Shown piece after piece: positions 55,859-64,000 of a stretch of 64,000 bases of DNA (position 1 is its first letter; every line of letters starts with the position of its first letter). The DNA comes from Aphanomyces cochlioides (lineage: Eukaryota > Oomycota > Saprolegniomycetes > Saprolegniales > Verrucalvaceae), in NCBI GenBank assembly GCA_019828595.1, contig JAHQRK010000003.1:992001-1056000 (forward strand), written 5' to 3'. The notes beneath the pieces are model-generated. The model saw nothing but the letters and a program-made list of their open reading frames with translations. It did no database searches and was not told the DNA's origin. A program made the position numbers and the translations under genes.

Positions 55859-56244
55859 ATCCAGGTATCAAAAACAAGTTTTTCAATCAAAGCACAATTT
55901 ATCAATTCATTATATTAGATAATACATATATAAAGATGTCTTTACAAAAAAATGTGCCATATGGCAACATGTTCACTTTGCTCGCAAAAACGGTCTTTTC
56001 GTGGAAAAATTCATTCATCTATCAACATTAAATTTTCTATCAATGAGCTCAATATTTTGCAAGTAGCACATTTTTTTCCCTGAAGACATGACATATTTCA
56101 AATTTTGTGATACTTCTGCGACATCAAGCATCTCAATCGTGTATATGTCTGGCTACACAACTACGACTGGTTCCTGTTAGACATGAAATGAATGGATGCG
56201 TTCATTAGACTCTGTATTGCATAATACGCTACATTTTCAATTCG

Positions 56245-57501
56245 ATGGACGTCCTTGCACGTCTAACTGAAGCAAGCTCGCAAGAGCGAGAGAATCTTCG
56301 ACGCGCAAGCCTTTTGTTTAGTGAGTCCGTCCAGGTCACGGAGGATGCCGACGATAACTCCTACTCTGGTCACTTCGACACACCCACGATTGACCGTTTC
56401 GCTGCTCAAGGACCTCTTACTATGTTGACCATGACCAACTTTTCGATGTCTGAATTCAACTCCCTCTGGGCGCTTTGCGAAGCCGACGTACATGCAAGCT
56501 GGTACGAAGGACGTGGCCGGCGCAATCAGTCAAGCGCGAAGGACGCGTTCTTCATGCTTTTGTCTGTATTCAAGCATTACAGCTCATGGGACAAACATGC
56601 CGCCGACTTCAACATTCGCGTGCCTACATTCGAACGCATGATGACAAGGATGATGGCTATCGTCGAACCTCTCTTGGCGTCGCTCCTTATCCAGCCTGTG
56701 ACTATGACGGCACAACGCCGCGAACATTTCATCTTTGAACATTATCCACAAGCGCTGTATGCAACGGACGTGAAGTTTCAGCCTGCGAATCGTCCGTCTC
56801 GAAGCTACCTTGAGGCCAAGCGATACTTCTCACCCAAGCACAAGCTGTATGGCTTCAAACTTGAAGGTAGTGTTGCACAGCCTGGCCGATTTGTGTGCGT
56901 AAGTGACCATGAACCTGGCTCTGTCTCGGACCTGACGATCTTTTTGAATCGTATCGAGCACCACAAGAAGGCTTTGAAGAAGACGGAAGGCGAGTTGCGA
57001 ATTCCAGACAATGGAGAAGGTTCTACGGATTTTCCTGACTCATGGGCAGTACTGCAAGACAAGGGCTACCAAGGTGCAGACGAAGCTGCCAGGAGCATTC
57101 GCCCCACGAAGAAACCCATTGGATCTGCCCTGACGCGTCAAGACCTCGAGCGTAATCAACGAGTGTCGTCAGATCGTGTGCTTGTGGAGAACATGTTTGG
57201 CAGAACATGTCAACTATGGAAGATTGCGTATACGACGTTTGCGTGGTCTGAAGGCAAGTACGACATGGTGCAACGCCTTGTCTGGGCTCTCACCAACTAC
57301 CATACGTCAATGCATCCCTTACGAGTTCAAGATGGCGGGTTCTATCGCGAAGTACTGGCGCGGTACTACAGTATGGGTGAAGGCCGTGCTGAGAAACGCC
57401 GGCACCAACGTCAAGCCAGTGAGGATAGACGCAATGTGCGTCTCGAGTTTGATCGCGCGGGAAGACAAGGATTACTAGATTCTCAATTGTCTCAAATGTA
57501 G
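56245..57501 (+). CDS. DDE_Tnp_4-like transposase, intact frame
   Basis: A single frame of 418 residues. The N-terminal 120 residues are helical (MTNFSMSEFNSLWALCEADV, DAFFMLLSVFKHYSSWDKHA). The catalytic core shows ALYATDVKFQPANRP (first Asp), DSWAVLQDKGYQGADEA (second Asp) and SDRVLVENMFGRTCQLWKI (Glu), with KRYFSPKHKLYGFKLEGSV and VSDHEPGSVSDLTIF between. This order matches the Harbinger/DDE_Tnp_4 group. No stop or frameshift is present, so this copy may be young. A basic C-terminal tail (EKRRHQRQASEDRRNVRLEF) may bind DNA or act as a nuclear signal. Confidence 0.85.
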   Translation: MDVLARLTEASSQERENLRRASLLFSESVQVTEDADDNSYSGHFDTPTIDRFAAQGPLTMLTMTNFSMSEFNSLWALCEADVHASWYEGRGRRNQSSAKDAFFMLLSVFKHYSSWDKHAADFNIRVPTFERMMTRMMAIVEPLLASLLIQPVTMTAQRREHFIFEHYPQALYATDVKFQPANRPSRSYLEAKRYFSPKHKLYGFKLEGSVAQPGRFVCVSDHEPGSVSDLTIFLNRIEHHKKALKKTEGELRIPDNGEGSTDFPDSWAVLQDKGYQGADEAARSIRPTKKPIGSALTRQDLERNQRVSSDRVLVENMFGRTCQLWKIAYTTFAWSEGKYDMVQRLVWALTNYHTSMHPLRVQDGGFYREVLARYYSMGEGRAEKRRHQRQASEDRRNVRLEFDRAGRQGLLDSQLSQM

Positions 57502-57539
57502 GTATGTCTCTACTGTAGGTCTTCTTAGTTTTTGTAATC

Positions 57540-57722
57540 ATACATTAACATAAAGTGGGGGCTGCTCAAACGGGGGCCATGCTCCTTTTTTTCTACCATA
57601 AGGACAAAATTTTCCTGCTACCTTTCACGGCCCACCGATATGGTAGCCCTCACGGGGACTCGAACCCGGGTCAGCTACTAAGGTGTTCCAAGTCTTAACA
57701 ACTAGCCCGTGTTGGAACCTTG
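57540..57722 (-). repeat. tRNA-like, SINE-like segment
   Basis: On the minus strand GGTTCGAGTCC at 57666-57656 fits the tRNA B box, and GGGCTAGTTGTTAAGA near 57708-57693 resembles an A box with tRNA-like spacing. The acceptor stem does not pair, so this is not a working tRNA gene. The sequence continues for about 110 bp downstream of the B box without coding, as in a tRNA-derived SINE. It sits inside the DDE element's 3' part. Confidence 0.45.
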
Positions 57723-57934
57723 AAAACGAGCCACATTTCTCGCAAAAAGTAAATATGTCTCTCAACTGACCATGTGTTTACACAATTACAGTGCATTTTC
57801 GCATATTATCCTTTTTATATCAATTTCACTTATCAAATTGTAATTATTCTGTTTATAGTATTGAAATACGCTATATAATATAAATTTTGTCATATTAAAA
57901 AAGTCATGTTCTCATATAAAACTTGGTTTTTGAT

Positions 57935-58648
57935 ACTTGGGTCTATTGTGACGTCGAATCCCCAAGTCAAAATCTTACACCTACGGGTGTGCCTCCTCAC
58001 GTCACTATCCTCATGGAGTTACATTTGCTTCGTCGAAACACTGATGCTACGCAAATGTGTATTAAAGAGTCGTGTGAAATGGTTACGACGAGGATAATTG
58101 ACACGCTTGAAGAGCGCCCCGGCTTTGGTAGCTCTATCTCATTGGATTCTATAAGGGACACAATTGTGTCATGCTTGCAGGGGGAAGGATTAAACGTCGG
58201 TGCTCAATCATCTCGCGTGTGCTCGGACGAAACTCCTCATGTTGTTGCTTCGACAAGTCCCAACCAAGAACTTCGCTTGCTCCCTGGATTGCCGCAAAAT
58301 TATACACTCCCAAACGGCTCACTGTACCAGATGTGGATACTGTGGTGTTGTGGTAGCCCCGCTGAGTCGACTCCACCATTAAGATTTGTGAGCTCTGGTT
58401 GGCGACTCGACAGAAATCTGCAAAAACGACTCAGTGACCTCCGCTTCCTCATGCGCCGTATCGAATCAAAAGTACGCAGCTTGACCATGATGAAGACGTC
58501 AATGACCCAAGACGAGGCCCAGAAGGTGTTCCTTGCTTGTGGGGATGCTATTTCCATCAACAACACGACTCATCAATCTCGGGTTCGCCGCCGTGGTCAG
58601 CTCACTTGGAGAACTCTCGTGAAGTTGTTGAGAAAGCACCAGGAATAG
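57935..58648 (+). pseudogene. Crypton C-terminal part separated by insertion
   Basis: An open frame without a plausible start ATG. The first Met codon lies at about residue 30, after GVPPHVTIL. The C-terminal region LLPGLPQNYTLPNGSLYQMW, SSGWRLDRNLQKRLSDLRFL and QSRVRRRGQLTWRTLVKLLR is well conserved-looking. It follows directly the right end of the DDE element and continues the direction of the recombinase. I infer it is the displaced 3' half of the Crypton gene; an independent gene is possible. Confidence 0.5.
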
Positions 58649-59082
58649 ATGCGTCAAATTCATTGAACCTAACGTTAAAGTGATAAATCATGTACGTTTT
58701 AGAGTCCTCCTTTCGTCCTACCAATTCCGACTAAGAGTCATTTTCAACCAAATTTGTGGTTTTGACCAAAAAGCGAATTCATTTTCAAATCGATTTCATC
58801 ATACTGAAGTCATTAAAGTTGTTGCAATGAGGTTATCCGGCAGAAAGCCGGTGTGTGTCAGTGTGTGTTTTGCGTGAGTTAGGTGGCTGATCAACTCTGA
58901 TTGGCTGACTATTTTTAATTTTAATTCTAGCCAATCCGAGAAGCCCGTTCGATTCGGAAATTCAAACCGTTCCTCACAATTTTGTTTCAAAAGCACAATA
59001 CTTGAAAGGATATGAAACCAATCACATGTATTCAAAAGAAATGGAATAAAAGAGATACAACAGAGACAACAACAGGTCAACT
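58649..59082. repeat. Dispersed repeat, also near 9.9-10.1 kb
   Basis: 58745-58915 shares several blocks with 9930-10100: AACCAAATTTGTGGTTTT-like start, AAATCGATTTCATCATACTG, GTGTGTTTTGCGTGAGTTAG and CTGATTGGCTGA, in the same order and similar spacing. Nothing coding. The 3' part near 59040 resembles the GH5-A 3' flank. Confidence 0.6.
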
Positions 59083-61228
59083 TCATGGCTCCACATTGAT
59101 CATGCGCTTGACCGTCAAGGAATGCTGTTGCAGCTTCGGGTCGTGTGTATAGTGCACAAGGTCGTATCCTTCGAAATGCTCCAAGCGAAAGTCGCCGTCC
59201 GACACGACGACAGAAGCGCCTTCTTTGAAATGAACAGAGCGGGGAACATAAACGATTGTGGAGCCAGCATTTGTTGCACTCGTCGATTTGTACTCGAGGG
59301 TGTACGTCACTTTGTTCAGATCAAACGTAGATGCCGTGGGAACCCCAGCCACTTTGAATGGTCCAGGACGCACATAGCCAGGTTTAGCTCGGCCACCAGC
59401 GTCACGATCCGTGCCGCCTTTAGCTTGATCAGCGCTGTATAAGCTAAAATCCTACGTCGCATAAATTTTGAGCTCACCTCTTCAGGATATCTGCTCACCT
59501 CCATGTTCCACTGGTCGCCAAATTTGTTGTCATTGTCCGCTGTGTAACACCAAAGCGTGTAGTTGAGCAAGTTGGCTTCGACAGAGCTGATCGACGTGTC
59601 CATTGCATCGACTTGTTGATCGAAATTTCCAGTGACGTAGGATTCTCCTCCATTCAGATTAAATGGAATGCCGATTTCACCGATCAATGTTGGAGCATTG
59701 CCCATATATTCCGAGGCCAAGGCTTTAATTGACGCCAGATCCTTAATATGGCTAGATCGGACACCACTCCTTCCAAAGACTGGTCGCATGGAATGTGGAT
59801 CGAGGGTGAACCAAGGAAACCACTTTTGAAGAAAGAGAGTAATAACGTCATACCAATGCATGGCATTGACAGAGCGGGGAATTTTGATCTGAGGAAAGTG
59901 CCCGGTCATAAATTCCAGCTGAGGCAGTTCGACAAACAGCATGGCTTGCGGCATGACTTTTCGGATCTCTTCGATGTACGCCTACGCGACGCAAAGTCAG
60001 CTCTCTCATCCACAGACTCGATGGATACCGTTGCAAAAGACACGTAGCATTCCTCTCCAAAGTTAACATTGGCGAAATAATCGGGGAGAAGAACTTTGGG
60101 TTTCTTCGTTTCCTCATCGTACGAGTAGAGGCCCAAACGTTCCCAAATACAAGTCACGCCATCTTGCCATGCTCTCTTGCCGCTCAACTTGATCAAGTCC
60201 TTGCGGTCGTACGTGCCAAAGATGTACTGGTTCAAGCCTATCGACGAGGGCATTTGTGAGCCTTTCGACTCAATTGGAGAGGACGCACCTGTTGACCAGA
60301 CTTCGACCTCCGTGTCGATGCCGTTCGCCAAGCACATGCCTTGAAATGGCGTCGGTGCATAGCCAAGTTTAAGCTCTTTGACGGAAAAATGTTGTTGGAT
60401 GTCTTTCACGCCAATAAATCCTTCACAGGGTTCATTCATAGTGCCTAGTGTACACCATGACGTGAAATCGTGGTCGAGACGCATCTACCAAAGCCCATGA
60501 CGTGATCCATATCAGCCACAACTTTCGCCACTTGGACCATGGCATTGGTGTAATGGGACTGTAAGAAATCTTGGACTGGTGTCCCATGCATGAGGACGCC
60601 CGGAGCAAGTCTATAAGCGTCTAAATGACATTGATAAAGTCGAAGAGACTCACTTGTTCCCAGCCCAAAACAGCGTCGCCATCGTCGCACAGCCGAACTT
60701 GAACATATTCGTCGGCCAAATCATTTTCGGAAAGTCCTCAGGTTTACCTCCAAACGTATCTTGACACAGAGCTGCCTTGGTCACGGCAAAGTTGTCAGGA
60801 TTGAGACCAAGATCCACCATCGTCCACAGGGGAGCACCATCGCCACCCGTCCAGCGGGACCACACGTCTTGATGCGGGTCAATGTAAATGTACATGCCAT
60901 ACTTGCGAGCAATCAACAGTACCTCGCGGAGATAACTGAGGTACTCTTGGTCGTACACACCAGGTCCTTCATGCTCAATCGCTTCCCATGTAATGAGGAA
61001 ACGAAGACAGTTGAATCCCCATCGCTGCAACCGGCCGTAGTGCTCGTCAGCGTCTTTGAGTGGGAATGGTCGATTGACAAACGTGACTTGTCCGTTTGAC
61101 GAGGTTCCAAACGGCACCTTTGTGGAGCCACCAAGATTGACACCACGGAGCAAGACAACATTGTCATCGACGTCGTAGAAGTTGCCGCCACGGAGCTCCA
61201 AGTGGAATGGCGACGTTGCTTGAGCCAT
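59083..61228 (-). CDS. GH5 glucosylceramidase-like hydrolase, copy B
   Basis: Same six-exon layout as copy A, from ATG 61228 to the stop at 59083. Catalytic blocks are MGFGTMNEPCEGFIGV and PTLIGEIGIPFNLNGGES. Exon 1 (61228-60654) differs from copy A at only a few residues: GG for DG, VDD for VDG and EAI for EAV. The later exons differ at roughly one residue in five to seven (for example EVKELKLGYAPTPFQG region, RSGVRSSHIKDLASIKALAS). The intron in exon 3 (about 60240-60290) is a little longer than in copy A. Activity is expected to be as for copy A. Confidence 0.88.
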
Positions 61229-62641
61229 GCTGGTCTGATGAAAATGTTCCTAAATGAACTGACTTTGATGCACTGTACACTATTTTCTTGTCACATCCGT
61301 GGCAAGAGCAGACGTGACTCGGCAGCAATGCGCCTTGTCAGCACTCGAACGAGACCAAGTCGTTCACATCAACAAGGCGCACTTGTTCCACGTTGGAGCA
61401 TGTAGCATGGGCTCTCCACCGACTCCCGTCAAAGACCTCTGGACATTTCATCAATGTGATATTAATACATTACTACTCTCCGCTACATAGTCATCAACAT
61501 TGGGATGACATGAGCTCGAATGCGAGCTTTAAGCCCTTGCTAGCCCAAGGAGAGCGCATGAAGCGACTAGCCTGGTCTTGGATCTTCGCCCAGCTCCTTC
61601 TCAAAATCTCAGCGAACTTTAACAACTGGCCATGGACAAACATGGTCTGGTTACTCATTAGAAAGTTCTTCGTTTAAAGTCATCACCGGTCTGCTTTGAA
61701 GACATTCTAAGGGAGAAGGACCACGGGCTATGACACCGTACTGCTCATGCGACGGTAAGGTTGAACGGCAGAGTTAGCCTGGATGAATCGACCAAGAACA
61801 ACCAAAGCAATAAATAATTCACCATTAACGTAAATCATCATGAGTGAGCATGGCATCGTGAGTGAGCGAGCACCAGTAGAAATTAAGGAGAAGAACCTCC
61901 ATATTTCAATGTTTTTATTTATTCGGAAGCCGGATAATGGCGCGCTTTCTGCAAACTACTATGAGGTCATTTGAATTGTAAAACAGTAGAAATAACGCAG
62001 GAATACATACCACGTGCTTGTATCTTGGTCTTCCTTGTCTGTCTTGCCGGTTCTTCATCTTGAATGCAGCAGACTGAAAACGAAAATCTGAACTGTTGCT
62101 TCTCTTACCGCAAAACTTATATCTCTCAAATTTAATGTTTCCTTTGAATATTTATACCCTAAACCTTAAGATCTCACCTTGATTATGATACATTATTCAA
62201 GATTAAACTGTGTGCTTACGATTCCCAAAAAGTAAGCAAAATGAAACTTTGGACATCATAAAGAAGTCGTACTGGAGACTAAAATCGCTTACTTTTTCTC
62301 TGTTCTTTGAATTCCAAATTCAATCTTTCGTTTGCGACTTGACCTATTGTCGAGGCCCGATGGGAATGTACATCGGTTGAGGAGTCATTTCTCATCGATC
62401 ACTCATCCTTTTTTCAAGCAAAAAAATATAAAAAAAGCTGAGAGTTCGTGTAAAGTCGTATTTGTGATGGCAAGTCAATATAGTGAAAAAACAGTTTCAA
62501 CTTCTTACTTGAAAAAAAGGGAGAATTATTTGCACTCAAGGTAGGGGGAAGTTTAAGCCCATCAATTGGAGAAAATTCAAATTTATCAGCCAATAAAAAG
62601 AAAATATTAGTTTATAGCGTTATAACTGATTGGGTTTTAAG
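61229..62641. other. Gene-free region with a possible Tc1 fragment
   Basis: About 1.4 kb. The short frame 61510-61677 (SNASFKPLLAQGERMKRLAW, NFNNWPWTNMVW) resembles the stretch just before the first catalytic Asp of Tc1/mariner transposases and may be a fossil. Between 62215 and 62305 the sequences AGTAAGC and GCTTACT form an inverted pair. The rest is AT-rich with no signal. Confidence 0.35.
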
Positions 62642-63990
62642 CTATTCACTTTCGGAAGACTCGAGAATGTCTCCATCCTCATCGCTCTCTTCATCTCCGA
62701 GAAGGGCTTCCTCGGCGCCTTGAAAGTACATGTCCTCAAAAGATTGCGCTTTACGATAAGCACCAAGCCAGTCGGAACTCCTTACATCGTCGAAGTTCTT
62801 CCTCAAGCGCGACTCCAGCTCAGCCATGTCCATCGAAGGGCGCATCGCGATTTTGTTCTTGACAATTCCCCACACAACCTCGATGGGTTGGAGATCGGGA
62901 TGATACGGCGGTGTGAACAAAAGGGTATGTCCATGATTTGAGGCCATCACTTGACATGCGTACGAAGGAGCTTCACGATTATGGCGCACGAGCTCGAGCA
63001 ATTCCGGCTTGGTCAACTTCTCGTCATACTCAATACTACGTGAGGCTAACCACAATGCAATCTTTGCCTTGACGTCTTTGACCGTAGGTTGCGGGTTCAA
63101 AACTCTCTTGTGGTATTTAGCTCCGTCCATGTGAATTACACAAGAGCCATAGGTGTCTTTCAATGTGACACACAGTCGCTTGAACCATTGCTCGAACAAC
63201 TGCGAATTGAAATTCCCGTGGTAGTCATTGTCTGTGTCGTCATTACCTCTTCCTTTTCGCTTTAGACTCGGGCATTTTGTTGAAGGCCACACGACGATGG
63301 ATCGATTCACCCAGGCGCCCTTGACATTGCCATTTCCATTGGTGCGAACAATCCCTGCACCGACAATACACATCCTCGGTCCCTTTCCCGATTTTATAAG
63401 TCGTTTCTTCGTCTCGTCGACCCACGTATTGGCAGGAGAATAGTTCAGGTTACAATACGATTCGTCCAAGTAGACCTCGGGCAAGATTGGCGCGTTATTG
63501 TCAGATCGATTGGCGAGCTTTTTGCGCAAGTATGTTGTACGATACGCAACATTTTGGGGCGATTCAGCAAGATAAAAGCGAGCTTGCCCTTTTTGGAACG
63601 AGAAACCCAAGCGTCTCAGCACCTTTCGCATCGTCCGGACGGCGACTGTAACTCCATGCAGTGATTGAATCGTGTTGCAGAGTATTTTGGCTGAAATCGG
63701 TAAGCATTTAGCGTTGGCCTCTTTGATTATCAGTCGTATCTCAGCTGACAGCGACTCAGCGGGCGAGCGAGGATTATGGCTGCGAACAGTGGAGCTGGGT
63801 TTAAACGAGGGGTCTTTATTTTTGTTCCATTCAGCTATGACTTTGCCAACGGTTGACTCGGCAAAGCCAAGGCATTTCGCAACGCATGTACGCACTCTTG
63901 GTTGTTTTCCAAGTATTGATTGAGGCTTGTTGTACTTGAAGTAATCATGGCATTTCACGATTAAGCGCTTTTCAGCGGACTCAGTTCATG
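62642..63990 (-). CDS. DDE transposase with long catalytic spacing, 5' end missing
   Basis: An open frame of about 440 residues ends at 62642. The N-terminus has paired-like helix-turn-helix wording (CLGFAESTVGKVIAEWN, IRLIIKEANAKCLPISAKIL, TMRKVLRRLGFSFQKGQ). The catalytic part shows PEVYLDESYCNLNYSPANTW (first Asp), CVIHMDGAKYHKR (second Asp) and PPYHPDLQPIEVVWGIVKNK (Glu), of the Tc1/DDE_3 type, but about 81 residues separate the last two instead of 34. The frame has no ATG near its start; SAEKRLIVKCHDYFKYNK is likely preceded by an intron acceptor near 63990, so the first exon should lie beyond the window. A very acidic C-terminus (DEESDEDGDILESSESE) ends it. Confidence 0.75.
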
Positions 63991-64000
63991 TCTTTTCTCC

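Larger units (their letters stand above)
55861..57940. mobile_element. DDE (Harbinger-type) element inserted in the Crypton
   Basis: The left end CCAGGTATCAAAAACAAG (55861) and the right end, on the complement, CCAAGTATCAAAAACCAAG (57940) form imperfect inverted repeats. The transposase gene 56245-57501 lies inside. An 8-bp direct repeat TCTATTGT occurs at 55844-55851 and 57942-57949 but is not flush with the left end, so the target duplication is not settled. Size is about 2.1 kb. Confidence 0.6.
54477..58648 (+). mobile_element. Crypton-type tyrosine recombinase element, interrupted
   Basis: The tyrosine recombinase (54477-55858) and a second part (57935-58648) read in the same direction and appear to be halves of one oomycete Crypton protein. 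The second part contains TPTGVPPHVTILMELHLLRR, LPNGSLYQMWILWCCGSP and KRLSDLRFLMRRIE, a pattern I associate with the C-terminal region of these proteins. A DDE element (about 55861-57940) lies between. Cryptons lack terminal inverted repeats, so outer limits cannot be set from sequence; the coordinates cover coding parts only. Confidence 0.65.

Noticed and set aside
57640..57722. Functional tRNA gene
   Set aside because: A and B boxes are recognisable but the acceptor and anticodon stems do not pair.
62150..62170. CCCTAAA as a telomere repeat
   Set aside because: Only one unit is present, in AT-rich sequence far from any array.
1..64000. CRISPR arrays, operons or bacterial islands
   Set aside because: No regularly spaced repeats were seen, and the genes carry spliceosomal introns throughout, including the bacterial-looking class II RNR.

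Overview
The window looks like nuclear DNA of a zoosporic stramenopile. An oomycete of the Saprolegniales type (Aphanomyces/Saprolegnia/Achlya relatives) is my best guess. The reasons are dense genes, many introns of about 36-50 bp with GT..AG ends, axonemal proteins (SHIPPO repeats, EF-hand and coiled-coil proteins), importin alpha, UBR and HECT ubiquitin ligases, ALG1/RFT1 glycosylation genes, and transposon families (PIF/Harbinger, Tc1/mariner/IS630-like, Tigger, Crypton) common in oomycetes. The taxon is inferred; no rRNA or marker gene is present. I rebuilt the gene models by hand, joining reading frames across short introns. For most multi-exon genes the summed exon length is divisible by three, which supports the joins.

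Layout. 1-3.5 kb: a partial coiled-coil gene, a small ORF, a SHIPPO-repeat gene and glucose-6-phosphate dehydrogenase. 3.66-6.08 kb: a complete two-gene PIF/Harbinger element with terminal repeats and TTA target duplication. 6.4-9.1 kb: an 11-exon adenosylcobalamin-type (class II) ribonucleotide reductase with a likely mitochondrial presequence. 9.2-18.5 kb: a transposon graveyard holding a Tigger remnant, a second Harbinger gene pair, a Tc1 fragment, a two-gene DD34E element, and a mariner-like element nested in an older inverted-repeat element.

18.9-37 kb: a protein kinase with a PH-like tail, RFT1, mitochondrial ATP synthase subunit b, an unknown small gene, the selenocysteine elongation factor EEFSEC, a secreted cysteine-containing protein, an unknown gene behind a CCAAT-box cluster, importin alpha, a coiled-coil protein, a HECT ubiquitin ligase and a multi-pass membrane protein. 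37.4-42.5 kb: a large UBR-box ubiquitin ligase. 42.5-48.7 kb: coiled-coil and EF-hand genes probably linked to the axoneme. 49.2-50.9 kb: ALG1.

51.3-61.2 kb: two tandem GH5 glucosylceramidase-like genes. They are separated by a Crypton tyrosine-recombinase transposon, which is itself split by a DDE transposon carrying a tRNA-like (SINE-like) segment. 62.6-64 kb: a DDE transposase with unusually wide spacing between its last two catalytic residues, running off the right edge.

The most notable points are the class II RNR together with the Sec elongation factor in one eukaryotic locus, the two-gene DD34E element with an unrecognised companion protein, the nested Crypton between GH5 paralogues, and the near-identity of only the first exon of those paralogues, which suggests gene conversion.
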